64,000 bases of DNA from Beta vulgaris subsp. vulgaris (taxonomy: Eukaryota; Streptophyta; Magnoliopsida; Caryophyllales; Amaranthaceae). The DNA is taken from NCBI RefSeq assembly GCF_026745355.1, contig NC_079206.1:28332117-28396116 (forward strand), in the 5' to 3' direction. The first letter of the stretch is position 1, and every line of letters begins with the position of its first letter. Below the pieces are notes generated by a model, which did not search any database, was not told the origin of the DNA, and was given only the letters and a program-made list of their open reading frames with translations. Shown in pieces: positions 34,311 through 44,336 of this stretch. The position numbers were made by a program, and so were the translations under genes.

Positions 34311-35182
34311 ACGGGAATCACAATTCATTTTTAAAAAAAATCAATCTTTGCGGGAAATTAAAAATTCATCTAATACCCGTTTTCATTTCAAAAAAAAAAA
34401 TTGTTACCATTTTGCTCAACATCAAACTTATCTCTTGCTCATTCTTTAATGCGACTATTGTTGGTTCGTTTTTTTAACCAAGTGACAAGTAAAACTGGAT
34501 GGAGTGATTTTATAAATAAATATAGAAATGAAGTTATCAACATACATATTAATAAGGATTATAAATTACTATATATTAGAATTACGTTCATGTAAAAATT
34601 AATGATGTATTTTAATCGACCTTCACATTCGAATGTGAAAATTTTGGAGAAATAAACTACATTGCTAAATTGTATGCATTATTACACTGTTGGACTATGG
34701 ATATGTTCTTCTTTATAAGGAAAATTTTGTAAATAATTTTTCTATAAATAATACTAGATGAAATTTGACAACTAAATTAATTTTGATAGGGGTTTCGCAC
34801 GCATAGCGTGCATATAAGGCTGGTATTATCTATGTCAACGTGCACCTTGGTATGGAGTTGAATCCCATAGAAGGAGGAATTGATAACAAGGAAGTCATTA
34901 AGGGTAAAATGTTGTAGGATTCTAGTGTACGTATTGACAGATAGGACACACGTCTTTTTGCTTTTGTTAAAGGTAAAAATGGCTATGCAATAGTGTATTA
35001 CACTGTATATAATGAAGCAATCTAGGCAGTGGTGGAGGCAACTCTTTTAGCCAAAGAAGGCCATCCTGATGCTAGTCATGTTGTTTGTGTTTGCGGACAA
35101 CCTTCTGCCTATTATAGAGATCTTGATTATGCTAGTGATACTCTTAAAAAATATTAATACGACACCGCTTTTTGTTCAGTCT
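34311..35182 (+). other. AT-rich DNA with an isolated Helitron 3' end
   Basis: No supported gene. It contains the Helitron terminus at 34797-34823 and, from about 35040, a short reading frame (HPDASHVVCVCGQPSAYYRD) that runs into an 86 bp segment duplicated at 38287. Confidence 0.45.
34797..34823 (+). mobile_element. Helitron 3' terminus (5' end not found)
   Basis: Hairpin GCACGCATAGCGTGC (6 bp stem), then 8 nt, then CTGG followed by T. The hairpin-to-CTRR spacing of 8 nt equals that of the other two Helitrons in the window. No TCTCTATTATATAAGGG start is visible upstream, and copia B at 34310 and below may have separated or replaced it. Confidence 0.5.
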
Positions 35183-35186
35183 GTGA
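35101..35186 (+). repeat. 86 bp duplicated segment, copy 1
   Basis: Matches 38287-38372 in direct orientation with about two mismatches. It contains CCTTCTGCCTATTATAGAGA and ends in TTTTTGTTCAGTCTGTGA, at the upstream edge of the copia integrase fragment. Confidence 0.85.
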
Positions 35187-36345
35187 TTTTTCAAAATTCT
35201 TGCCCTCATACTCCAGCACAGAACGGTGTTGCAGAACACAAACATCGTCATATTATTGAAATGGCTCGTACTAAGATAATCCATTCTGATTTTCTTGCTG
35301 AATTTTGGGTTGATGCATCATACTCTGCCACCTACACCATTAATAGATTTCCCAGCTCGGTTCTAGGGGGTGTTTCTCCTTTTGAAAAATTGTTTCATCG
35401 CCCCCCTTTCTATCATTTTTTGAAAAAGTTTGGTTGTGAATGCTTCGCTTTGTTCCTGAATTCTAAAAATCACAAACAACAACCTAACTTTAAAACCTGT
35501 GTTTTTATTGGATATGCATTGGATTATAAAGGTTATCGTGTTCACTAGTCGTCATGTTCTTTTTCGTGAACATAAGTTTCCTTATCGTACTCTTGTGGGT
35601 TCTCAATCCACCATGCCTGACACGTCGCCGATGGTCTTAGCTCTTGATTGGAGCCCCACAAATGTGTTGTTAGTGGTCGTGTTACGGTTTCGTCTTCACC
35701 ACACAACGATGTAGTTGCCTTGCGAGATGGTTCTCCCCATCTCCCCCTTCCTCGACACCCGCGTCTGCCTGGCCAACTGCCATACCAGTGCTCGATGGGC
35801 CTTCCCGAACCCTTTCTCCCGTGTCTGCATGGTCCACTAAGGAACCAACGCCCGTTGGGCCTCCTTAACCCCCCCCCATCCGCTTTTGTTGGGCTCGCTG
35901 AGATTCCAGCGGCCGTTGGATCCAGCAATGGTATGCTGCCCGCGTCTTCGATGCGGGGGTCTGGCCCAAGTGTTGGCCTGGTTCACGAGCCCTCACACTC
36001 CCCTGTCTGTGTCTCTCCGACCCCCTCCACTCAAGTTTCTTGCGTTGTCATTAACCGTCATCCAATAGTTACAAGGTTAAAGGATGGTGTGTTTAAGCCT
36101 AAAGTCTTAATGAACTTAAACACTGAAATTGTAGAGTCTGAACCTACTAATTTTGAACAAGCTTCTAAAGACTCTCGTGGCGTCAAGCTATGCTAGATAA
36201 ATATAAGGCTTTAATTAATAATGACACATGGGAGTTGGTATGTCGCAACTATGATAAAAATTTGCTTGGTTATTAGTGGGTCTATCAGATTAAATACAAT
36301 TCTGATGGAGTGTTTCAATCTTGTCCAACCGCTAACCGCTACCTC
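35183..36345 (+). pseudogene. Ty1/copia integrase-RT fragment, third family (copia C)
   Basis: The integrase C-terminal core shows SCPHTPAQNGVAEHKHRHII, LAEFWVDASYSATYTINRF and CVFIGYALDYKGYRV. A GC-richer linker (35560-36060) follows. At 36170-36345 a frameshifted RT start reads AMLDKYKALINNDTWELV and VYQIKYNSDGVFQS. No LTR, gag or catalytic RT is present. The integrase motifs differ from copia A and B, so this is another lineage (RE1/Retrofit-like in flavour). The linker has higher GC than its surroundings. Confidence 0.8.
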
Positions 36346-36589
36346 AAATGCTAGTGCCAAACAGGGCCAATATAGAGATGATAATAGTAATGAATAAGCT
36401 AATAAGCAGTATGAGATTAAATTTTTGGAATGGTCACTTGATTCATCAATGTGCTATTATAATAAATAGCTTTTTCTTGTTTCTTAAGTCTTATATGCAC
36501 ATGTTCTTTTATAATCAGTCTGATATTCTTTGTTTAATATCTTCATATTCTTTTTATGTTTTTATTCATTGATGAATCTACACATCGAG

Positions 36590-36713
36590 ACGAATTTAAC
36601 AAGACCACACATGAATATATTTTCACTTATAAAAAAATCAAAATAATCGGTCAAAATTAGTGGTTCATTTCCCAAAACAAGAATTTAGCAAATAAAAAAA
36701 AACAGAGGGAGTA
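36590..36713. mobile_element. Right half of a Stowaway-like MITE
   Basis: ATCGAGACGAATTTAACAAG and the end AAAAAAAACAGAGGGAG plus TA match the right halves of the MITEs at 11823 and 22711. The left half is missing. Confidence 0.65.
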
Positions 36714-38286
36714 AATTTTTCTCTCCACTTCCCCTTGTTTTGCAATTTTTAGAAAAGCCTTTATTTTATATTGTTTCCATCATAGATTATGGTTAAGTTT
36801 ATTCGTTTTTCATTAAGAAACCGAATTTAAAAAAAAGTCTTATGTTCAATTTTGGATTGTAGTCATTAAAACGGGATAACGTCAAGTTATATTCCCTCCA
36901 TCTACTCCTTTATTAATGACTGTGTTATTGATTTGGATCTATTTTACTCATTAATCTCTCATAGAAGTATGTAATAAGGATGTTGATGCAAATACTCTTT
37001 TAGTTGAGTTGCTTTTTCAATTTTAGCAGCTATTGTATTTTTATAATAAATTATATTTTAGCTATCTAAATACAAAGTCAAACAACTCCTCTTTAAACTT
37101 GACTATTTCTTTATCTCGTGCTATTCTTATTTTTTCCTTCTCTTATTCAACCTCTCAAACCTTTTTTATCTCAACCACTCCTCTCCTCTCTTCCTTCCAT
37201 TTTCCTCTTTCTCATCCTCTCCGCTTCTAACTCCCTCCTCCCCTTTGTCCTTTTTCACTTAGAAGTAAATAGTAGGATTTCATCGAGCTCATATAATTAG
37301 ACTAAACTGAATTGAACTTAATCTGTCTAAACCGAACCTTCTATATCTCACTCCTCTCCATTGTCCTTTATTTTTTTACTCATAAGCTAATATCGTAGGA
37401 TCTTCCATCCTACTCAACAGAAGCTAACATGTTAATTAATGATCTTAAATAATACAATTCTTTTAAATAATTAAACGCAGGGAGGGACGTAAAGAAACTC
37501 ATTTTCAATACATATTTGCCTCAACAACCTCAGAGTTAAATTTGACTAATATTAATCATACACATCTTCCTCTGCTCTCCCAAAATAGGAAAAAGAAAAG
37601 AAAATTGTGCTTAATTAATATTTATGTAATCAGGCATGATTCTAATTCAATCTTTATTTTTATGAGAGTCTTGGTAGAACAATTAAGACTACTGATGATG
37701 TCTTATATTTGATCCACAAATAGTCACTCCATGCAAAAATTTTGTATAGTCCAAAACAATGTTTTGAGTGCTGATAAGAAAACCGACCCTGATACCGATC
37801 AACTTCTACTGTCAGTCCTAAGGAGAAGAGAAAGGGCTAAGTATGTACGAGGTAATCATCCTCTTATTAAGGGAACTTTTTGGTCTCATTTTTTTAGTAT
37901 CAATCACTTACCTTACAAGAGATGACTATTTCTATACTTTATAGAAGATTTGACGTGTACCTAATAGTTCTTAGGGATGCTAAGAGTAATTGATTGGTTT
38001 TCACTAAAACTAATTGGTTTTTTTCCAGCGAGTAAATCATTAGGGTTTTCTAATCATATACTGATACGGGTATTAATACTAGTGGTATTGTGTTTCCTTT
38101 GGACATTTCCATTTACAAAATGTAATTCATGTTTTTGTTTATCATGAGTCATATGGTGTAGATACGAGAAAGAATGCATCACAAGTTATGATTGCTTTTT
38201 GCAAGTAGGTGGTCGCTCAGTTTTATTGGCTAACAAATTCGACCATACATTGACTGATATATCATCGACAGTGAAACTTACTGGTA

Positions 38287-38372
38287 CCTTCTGCCTATTA
38301 TAGAGATCTTGATTATGCTAGTGATACTCTTAAAAAATATTAATACAACACCGCTTTTTGTTCAGTCCGTGA
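38287..38372 (+). repeat. 86 bp duplicated segment, copy 2
   Basis: Direct repeat of 35101-35186 with about two mismatches (GACACC versus AACACC, and CTGTGA versus CCGTGA). Here it is flanked by different sequence, so the element it belongs to is not clear. Confidence 0.85.
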
Positions 38373-38704
38373 GTAAAGAGCCATCTGCACTTCCATGCAC
38401 TTTGGAGTTTGGGGAATGCAAATGGGTCAATTGGTAAAGCCTGTAGAAAGCATTAAACTATCCAGATCATGCGTGGCTATGGAAGTATCTGATGCATTAA
38501 TTATTAAGGCGAATCTAAATAGTTGTGCGGGTAAGCAGTTGTGACTGGCTCCATGGAGTGGTTGCCTAGTAAGTTGGGTGATTTCCATAGTGTTATGGAA
38601 GGCCATCTCAATGATTCTCATATCCTTCAAGTGAAGGTGAAATGGAGAAAGGCCATCCTTGAACACTAACACTGCTTAACACAACAGTACAACACATAAG
38701 CATC

Positions 38705-38885
38705 TTGGGATTAAGGATGTCAGTGGGTAATGGATCCTATCTGGATACGTAGATCAAGATCCGCTACCGTATATAGCGAATCTGGATCCTTAAATTTGGA
38801 CCCGACAAATTCGGGTAGGATCTAGATCCTAGTTTTTAAATACGGATATGGATCGGGTCCTACTTGTAACACAAACCCGAACCCA
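38705..38885. repeat. GGATCC/GGATCT-rich patch
   Basis: GGATCCTATCTGGATACG, GATCCGC, GGATCCTT, GGATCTAGATCC and GGATATGGATCGGGTCC recur within 180 bp, with CCCGAACCC at the end. It is a degenerate short-motif repeat of a kind seen in plant intergenic DNA. Confidence 0.5.
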
Positions 38886-39904
38886 TTTACCAGTTTTTTG
38901 AAAGTTATTTTAGAATAAGTAATTAAAAGAATAAAACTTAATGTTATTTATATTTGGATTTGTTATATTAAGGTTGAATGTTTTTTTAATTCAACATCGA
39001 CATATGAAATGCTATATAGTGATGTTTTGTTATTTAAAATCTTTAATTATTGCGAAATTAGGGTCGTTTGAAGAAAATAAGTTAGGATCGATTCTGATAG
39101 ATAATTGAGTTTTATTGGTTGTACAAATTTTTCTCCACCTATGAAGACGATGATTGCCCAACAGTTAACTATAATTGTTCAATGATATGATTCTCCGAAC
39201 CACTTTCCCAACCACACTGCACACTAGCAGGTAGTTCAAGCACAAGAAATTTCCCCTAAAACAATGCTTCTTAATAAGCAACAATAGAGAATAATTTTTC
39301 TCTGATTGTGCTAAGGTCAAACATGTTTTACGATGTGTGGGTGCAAGAAGCTTTCAAAAGATAGAATATTTTTTCCAGAAAAGCTCTCACTAAATTTGCT
39401 TAAGTAGACCTTGAGATGTAATATGAACATTATCTTGATTGCGAAAATATACTTACTTAAAATTGTAGATAACAATTTTAGCAAATACATTTCCTTGACT
39501 CTATTCTGATTTATCATAAAAAATCAGCAAGATAATATCCAATTATAGCTCATACTTAAACAATAATATATACATGCAAAGTCCACTTTTCAAAATAGGT
39601 TTTAGAAAAGTATCTTGATAGAACCTTTTCAAAAAATAATTTAGGTCTTTGAAATTCAAAATGTAGTATAGTATAGTGAACTGATCTGACAGTTATCAAA
39701 TCAGCTTAGTAACTACAAGGAAATATATGTTTTGAGATATGGTTCACAACTGATCTCACACCAAATATGTTCCTTAAATTCTTTGCACACAAAACAAGAT
39801 ACCCAAAATAGTTGAAGACTCACACATAAATTACATCAAAATAACTAATTACTAATAAATACAATCTTTTAGATATAATGCAAAAGACTCTTGTTGCAAT
39901 GCAT

Positions 39905-41089
39905 CACTTGATTTAAACTTGGGAGCATTCTACAAATTCGAGCCTATGATTATTCATTTGCTGCAAAAACATGGTTAGAAACATACATAAACACTCTTCT
40001 AGCCCGCGGGGGTCCACATGGACGGTTCTTGTTTGTATTGCCTGCATTCCCACCATAACCAGAGTTCTGACCCTTTCTTTGACCACGACTAACGACGTTT
40101 CCACTTCGCTAATCTGGAACTGGATAATTCTTAATCACATGACATGGTTTACCACAACGATAACATTGATCACTTCCCCTACGACATTCATTTGCCATGT
40201 GGCCTTGTCTTCCGCAATTGTTGCATCGAGGAATTTGCTTCTGATTATTTCCCGAGTATCTCGTGTTCGGCTTTTTGTTGAAGTTGTTGCTGAAGTGGTC
40301 ATCATGAGATTTCCCTTTTCTTTTTCCAGCCTCATACACGTCCTTATGCAGCTTCATTTTCCTTTCAACATTGATAGCCCGGTCATATAACTCTTGATAA
40401 GACTTACTCATGTTTGCAGCAAGCCTTTCTTGAAGATCTAGATTCAAACCTCTTTTAAATTGATTCATCCTTTAACGATCCATAGATACTAGATTAGGAG
40501 CAAATCGATCTAACTCATTGAATTTCACAGCATATTCCAGAACTGACATACCCCTTTACCTCAGATGGATAAACTCATATTCCATCTGGAGCTGCAGAGA
40601 CTGGGGGTAAAACTGGTTTCTCATAGCCTCCTTTAGGCCTTCCCATCCATATCCAGGCTGATTCCGTATTTCTTTAGCAGTTTTCTACCATAGATCAGCT
40701 TGCCCTCTTAGGTAAAATACATCAAATTTAACTTTCCACTTGTTTGGGCACTGAGTGGCATCAAAGAGTTTCTCCATGTCGTTCAACCATTCCTTGAACT
40801 TGGTGGGGTATGGTTTTCCATCATAAGTAGGCGGCTTATGAGCAGAAAACCTTTTGAACATGTTGGAGCATTCTTCCTGCTCTGTCTTGGCCCTTGGTCG
40901 GTTTCCTTGTGAGAATTCCACCATCAGCTTCATTATATCCACCTGATTTTCATTAATATTTACAGGCGTTTCTTCGAATATAGGGTCACTTCGGAAAGTA
41001 TCTAGCCTTGCCCTCATTTCTTCAAGTGTGACTTTAGACACATGAATTCCATTTCCTCCGTTGGTAGGTCCACTTTCACTTGTTGTCAT
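39905..41089 (-). pseudogene. Ty3/gypsy gag (capsid and nucleocapsid)
   Basis: The ATG at 41089 starts a 134-residue stretch with MFKRFSAHKPPTYDGKPYPT and WLNDMEKLFDATQCPNKWKV, the retrotrans_gag capsid pattern. After a TAG at about 40685 and two more stops (about 40556 and 40472), the frame continues with MNQFKRGLNLDLQERLAANM. The nucleocapsid has one intact knuckle, CNNCGRQGHMANEC, and a second in which the last Cys is replaced (CYRCGKPCHVIKNYP). No protease or RT follows below 39905. LTR and primer-like sequence lie upstream at 41368. Confidence 0.85.
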
Positions 41090-41367
41090 GTGCTAAAACA
41101 TCACGTATTCCATGTGCATAACATGTTAAACGAGGCATAAATATCATCGTAAATATCATATAAAAACATTCCCTTCCCCGATCATAACACTCACACTCAT
41201 TTTCAATTTTAAACACTTATTTAACTACACTATCTATTATGCATATTATCATATTATATAAACCTTGTAATTTATGGTGATGACTCTCATTTTACAAGAT
41301 TACTTTACCAATGTAAAACCTTTGAGATTTTACTTGAGGTACCGAGAACCTTTGCTCTTAACCAACC

Positions 41368-42098
41368 TGTAACGCCCCAACCTCTAATCAACGTTATCAA
41401 GTTGGTTAATCGATTATTAGCATAGGAACCTAGACAGTTGGCGCTTTACTGTCGTACTTTCATGAGGAAAATACAAGGCAAGATAAATTCATAAACTTAA
41501 ACATATTATAACATGAAATATAATATGGATCCAACATTAGTTTTGATTAATAGAAATAGAAACTTAGTTACTAATCAGAGTCTGACATTGACTTAAACTA
41601 AAATCATAAAAGTCTACAAATCTAGATACTTCCTCCGTTTCATATTACTCACTACACTTCTCAATTCACGGACTCCTAGACAATTTTTGGAGAAGAGAAA
41701 GGTAGAAAGTAAAAAGATAAGGGACCCATGTGAGAGGAGAGAGATAGAGAGAGTTTATTGCCTAAAAAGGAAGTGTAGCAAGTAACGTGAAACTTCCCAC
41801 AATGGAAAGTGTAGCAAGTATTATAATACGGAGGAAGTATCTTAAACACGTTTAAGTTTTCAGGATATTTTTATTGATTTAATCAACAAAACTAACCTCC
41901 TTGTTTAATTCATGAAATCGTGAAATATAAATTATTGTCACCTAGGTATTAACATTTTTAAGTTGGTAATTTTTATGTTGTAATTCTATAATCATTTTAT
42001 TATATTTTTCTTAATTAGTGAAACAATAAAAAAATTACATTTTAACTACTTATTATAATTAATTATTTACTTAACATGTTCAAGTTTTTAAGATATTA
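41368..42098 (-). repeat. LTR of a Ty3/gypsy element (partial, with nested MITE)
   Basis: On the minus strand it ends GGGGCGTTACA at 41368, directly before a primer-like GGTTGGTTAAGAGC. The same architecture (GGGGTGTTACA plus TTGGTATTAGAG) occurs at 56325. The gag above is downstream in the same orientation. The upstream limit is uncertain, and about 42098 is where the text becomes CT/CAC-rich. Confidence 0.55.
41629..41837. mobile_element. Stowaway-like MITE in the gypsy LTR
   Basis: Left CTTCCTCCGTTTCATATTAC and right TATTATAATACGGAGGAAG are inverted repeats with TA on both sides. The interior contains GTGTAGCAAGTA twice. Confidence 0.9.
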
Positions 42099-42949
42099 CA
42101 ATAACCCATTCACATTTCCCCATATCCCAGATCCTTGCTCCGTAACACCACCGAGCTCCAGCATCACCACCCTTCGTTGTTCCCTTCGGTCTCCTCCCTC
42201 TCACCACCCGCTCCTCTAGTCCTCTCACTCTCCTCACCACCAGTCCACCACCACCACCCTTCGCTGCCCCCTTAGGTCTCCTCCCTCTCACCACCCACTC
42301 CCCTCACTCTCCTTACCACTACTACCTCCTTTCCCACCCCTTCTCTTCTTCTTCTTCTTCTTCCTTAGAGTTTTGTTAAAAAAAGTTTTATTGTTTTAGT
42401 GTTCACATGGAACAGGATCATTTTTTCGTTTCCACCATGGAGGAATCAACCATTTTTCCGGTTGCACCATGGTGGAACCGGAAAAAAAGTGCGGTTGCTC
42501 TGTGGTAGAATAATTTTTTTTAAATGGTCAGTTCCTCCACGGTGGAACCCAAATGTTGGTTCGTTTCATGTACATTTATATATTTTTAAAGTAAAAAATG
42601 TAAAAAAAAAAAACAGTTACATAATACGTACAAAAGTACGGGTGGTGTTTAGTAGATACAGGCTGCAAATAACAAGACCCAAACGAAGATCCTATTTTCT
42701 TGGACTTATTTTCGATTCATTTCAATTCAGTTTCTCGCAATTTAGTTTAGTTCATTTCAGTAAGTTACTCTCTTATATTATGTTTCTCGCAGTTTAGTTT
42801 AGTTCAGTCTAATTTTTCGCAATCTAAAAAATCCTGAATCTATTTCATAGTGAATTAGTGAAAAGATTAAAAGAACATTATCCCTATAAGTGTCTACCAT
42901 TACAAGTTGCATATCCAACCATCATTTCACATACACACCCGTTCCTATA
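42099..42949. other. CT/CAC-rich tandem duplication and palindromic patch
   Basis: 42165-42325 holds two imperfect ~75 bp units (CACCCTTCGYTGYYCCCTT, then GGTCTCCTCCCTCTCACCAC). 42401-42548 holds short palindromes: GTTCACATGGAAC, CCACCATGGAGG, CCGGTTGCACCATGGTGG followed by AACCGG (24 bp, two mismatches), and GTTCCTCCACGGTGGAAC. No supported gene. Its palindromes echo 25321-25493. Confidence 0.5.
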
Positions 42950-43249
42950 CTCATTTGCTAAACGACGCCCTAAAATTTCCTGGTAACTCCCTAAATACGT
43001 ATAATATACGTATTTTTTCATTTTCAGATTTTCCGTCTTCTACATTCACTTTTCTCCCCTCTTCTCCCACATCACCATTAGGCATCGGTAGAACACACCA
43101 CCGCACCACCGCCGCCGCACCAGTACTGCCGCCGCACCAGTACTGCCGCCGCACCACCGACACACAGCCGCCGCACCACCACCGCCGTAACCCCACCCTT
43201 CTTTCTCTGTTTCTTCATTGACAGTGATTTGAATTTCTTTTTTAAAAAA

Positions 43250-43378
43250 GGGGAGGCGTCCAGCATGGACGCTCCACCACCGGTGGAGGCATCCATGTCA
43301 GGCGCTCCACCACATGGTGAGGCGCCTGCCATGGACGCCTCCACTGGCGGTGGGGCATCCATGGTGGACGCCTCCCCT
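43250..43378. repeat. Palindromic GC-rich module in element alpha
   Basis: A run of short palindromes (GGCGTCCAGCATGGACGC, CCACCGGTGG, GCGCCTGCCATGGACGCC) framed by A/T runs. The plus strand encodes MDAPPPVEASMSGAPP and MDASTGGGASMVDASPF. The minus strand encodes MDAPPPVEASMAGASP and MDASTGGGASMLDASPF. The coincidence follows from the inverted symmetry and is not evidence of a protein. Two further copies lie in element beta. Confidence 0.8.
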
Positions 43379-43584
43379 TTTTCTGAATTTTTTTTTTTAA
43401 AAATAATTCAAAGTAAATAAAGAAAACAGAGGAGAGAAGAAGGGGATGGTGGTGGTCGGGGGTACACTGGGGGTACTATGGTGGTGACAGGGGGTACGGC
43501 GGTGGTGGTGGTGTCGGGGGTACGGCGGTGTTGGTGGTGCCAGCACATTGCTATTGAAGAAAATTGGTCAAAAGTGTAAAATTG

Positions 43585-43635
43585 GAGAAGAAGATGGTGG
43601 TGGTGGTGGTGGTGGTGGTGGTGGTGTGGTGGCGG
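43585..43635 (+). repeat. (GGT)n microsatellite
   Basis: A run of GGT triplets inside element alpha, followed by three ~36 bp units of the type TTGGTGGCGGTTxTGGTGGA. Confidence 0.9.
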
Positions 43636-43844
43636 TTGTGGTGGAGAGGAAAGAGAAATTGGTGGCGGTTGTGGTGGAGAGGAGAGAGAAATTGGTGGCG
43701 GTTTTGGTGGAGAGGAGAGAGAAAGTGAGTGAGTGAAGGGGAAAGAGAAAAGAAATACAAGTATATAAATACGCTATGAAAATACTGTATTTAGAACGTT
43801 ACTAGGAAGCTTTAGAGCGTAATTTAGCAAAGCCCTTCCTATAT

Positions 43845-44336
43845 CCGAATCCGTGCAACTAAGCGCACCACAGGTTCACAGCAGCAACAACTTTTTTCTT
43901 TTTTTTTTCTAGCGGGTCGTGGACGCAAAATGAATTTTATACCTATTATTTTACTCCTTTAGTTTTGGCACTTTTTTGCATCCTTAGTCAGTCTCTTTCC
44001 AAACCATATCTAATCTAAAACCCATTATACTATTATTATTCTCAAAAAATCAACCCAAACTTGCTGGTTTTTTCCTCTCCAATTCGACTCCACCTTAATG
44101 GCCCCTGGTTTTGCACCCCCTCCCTCTGTTTATAATCTTTCTTACTTTTCCTTTAATCAAACAGACACACCTTCTTCTCAAATTCCCATCTTCTTTCACT
44201 CCCACAGAATACAGATCTACAGGTGTGCAATAAGACGTAGTTAACCAACTGTATTTACTGTGTTCTTCTGCACACAAACTTTGCACACAAGGTGTTTGTT
44301 TAAATACCTCAAAGAGAAGAAATTTTTATTTACAAG
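43845..44336 (+). promoter_or_regulatory. Upstream region and probable 5' UTR of the cysteine oxidase gene
   Basis: 491 bp between element alpha and the ATG. A TTATACTATTATTATTC stretch at 44025 and TTATAATC at about 44127 are possible TATA-type sites. The latter sits in a CT-rich block typical of plant core promoters. Start-site position is not determined. Confidence 0.35.

Larger units (their letters stand above)
36346..39904. other. Intergenic region without recognised genes
   Basis: AT-rich. It contains a truncated MITE (36590-36713), a MITE-like left end at 36893 (TATTCCCTCCATCTACTCC), CT-rich DNA at 37130-37260, an unrecognised short frame at 37731-37925, the second copy of the 86 bp repeat (38287-38372), and a GGATC-rich patch at 38705-38885. 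Nothing else is seen. Confidence 0.45.
42950..43835. mobile_element. TIR element alpha (886 bp), paired with element beta
   Basis: The ends are CTCATTTGCTAAACGACGCC and, inverted, GGGCTTTGCTAAATTACGCT. The inverted similarity continues for ~50 bp (TTTCCTGGTAAC/CTTCCTAGTAAC, CTAAATAC). An identical 8-mer TTCCTATA flanks both sides (42942-42949 and 43836-43843). The interior has CCGCCGCACCAGTACTG repeats, a GC-rich palindromic module and a GGTGGTGG-rich part. No transposase. An 8 bp duplication suggests hAT or a MULE-like family. It lies about 500 bp upstream of the cysteine oxidase start codon. Confidence 0.85.

Noticed and set aside
37731..37925. 64-codon plus-strand frame with a protein-like composition
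   Set aside because: No family recognised, no splice context or neighbours. It may be a relic but the evidence is too thin to call.
43078..43420. A Pro/Ala-rich protein gene (MDAPPPVEASM) in element alpha
   Set aside because: The same peptide appears on both strands because the DNA is palindromic. No start context, splice signals or conservation argue for a protein.
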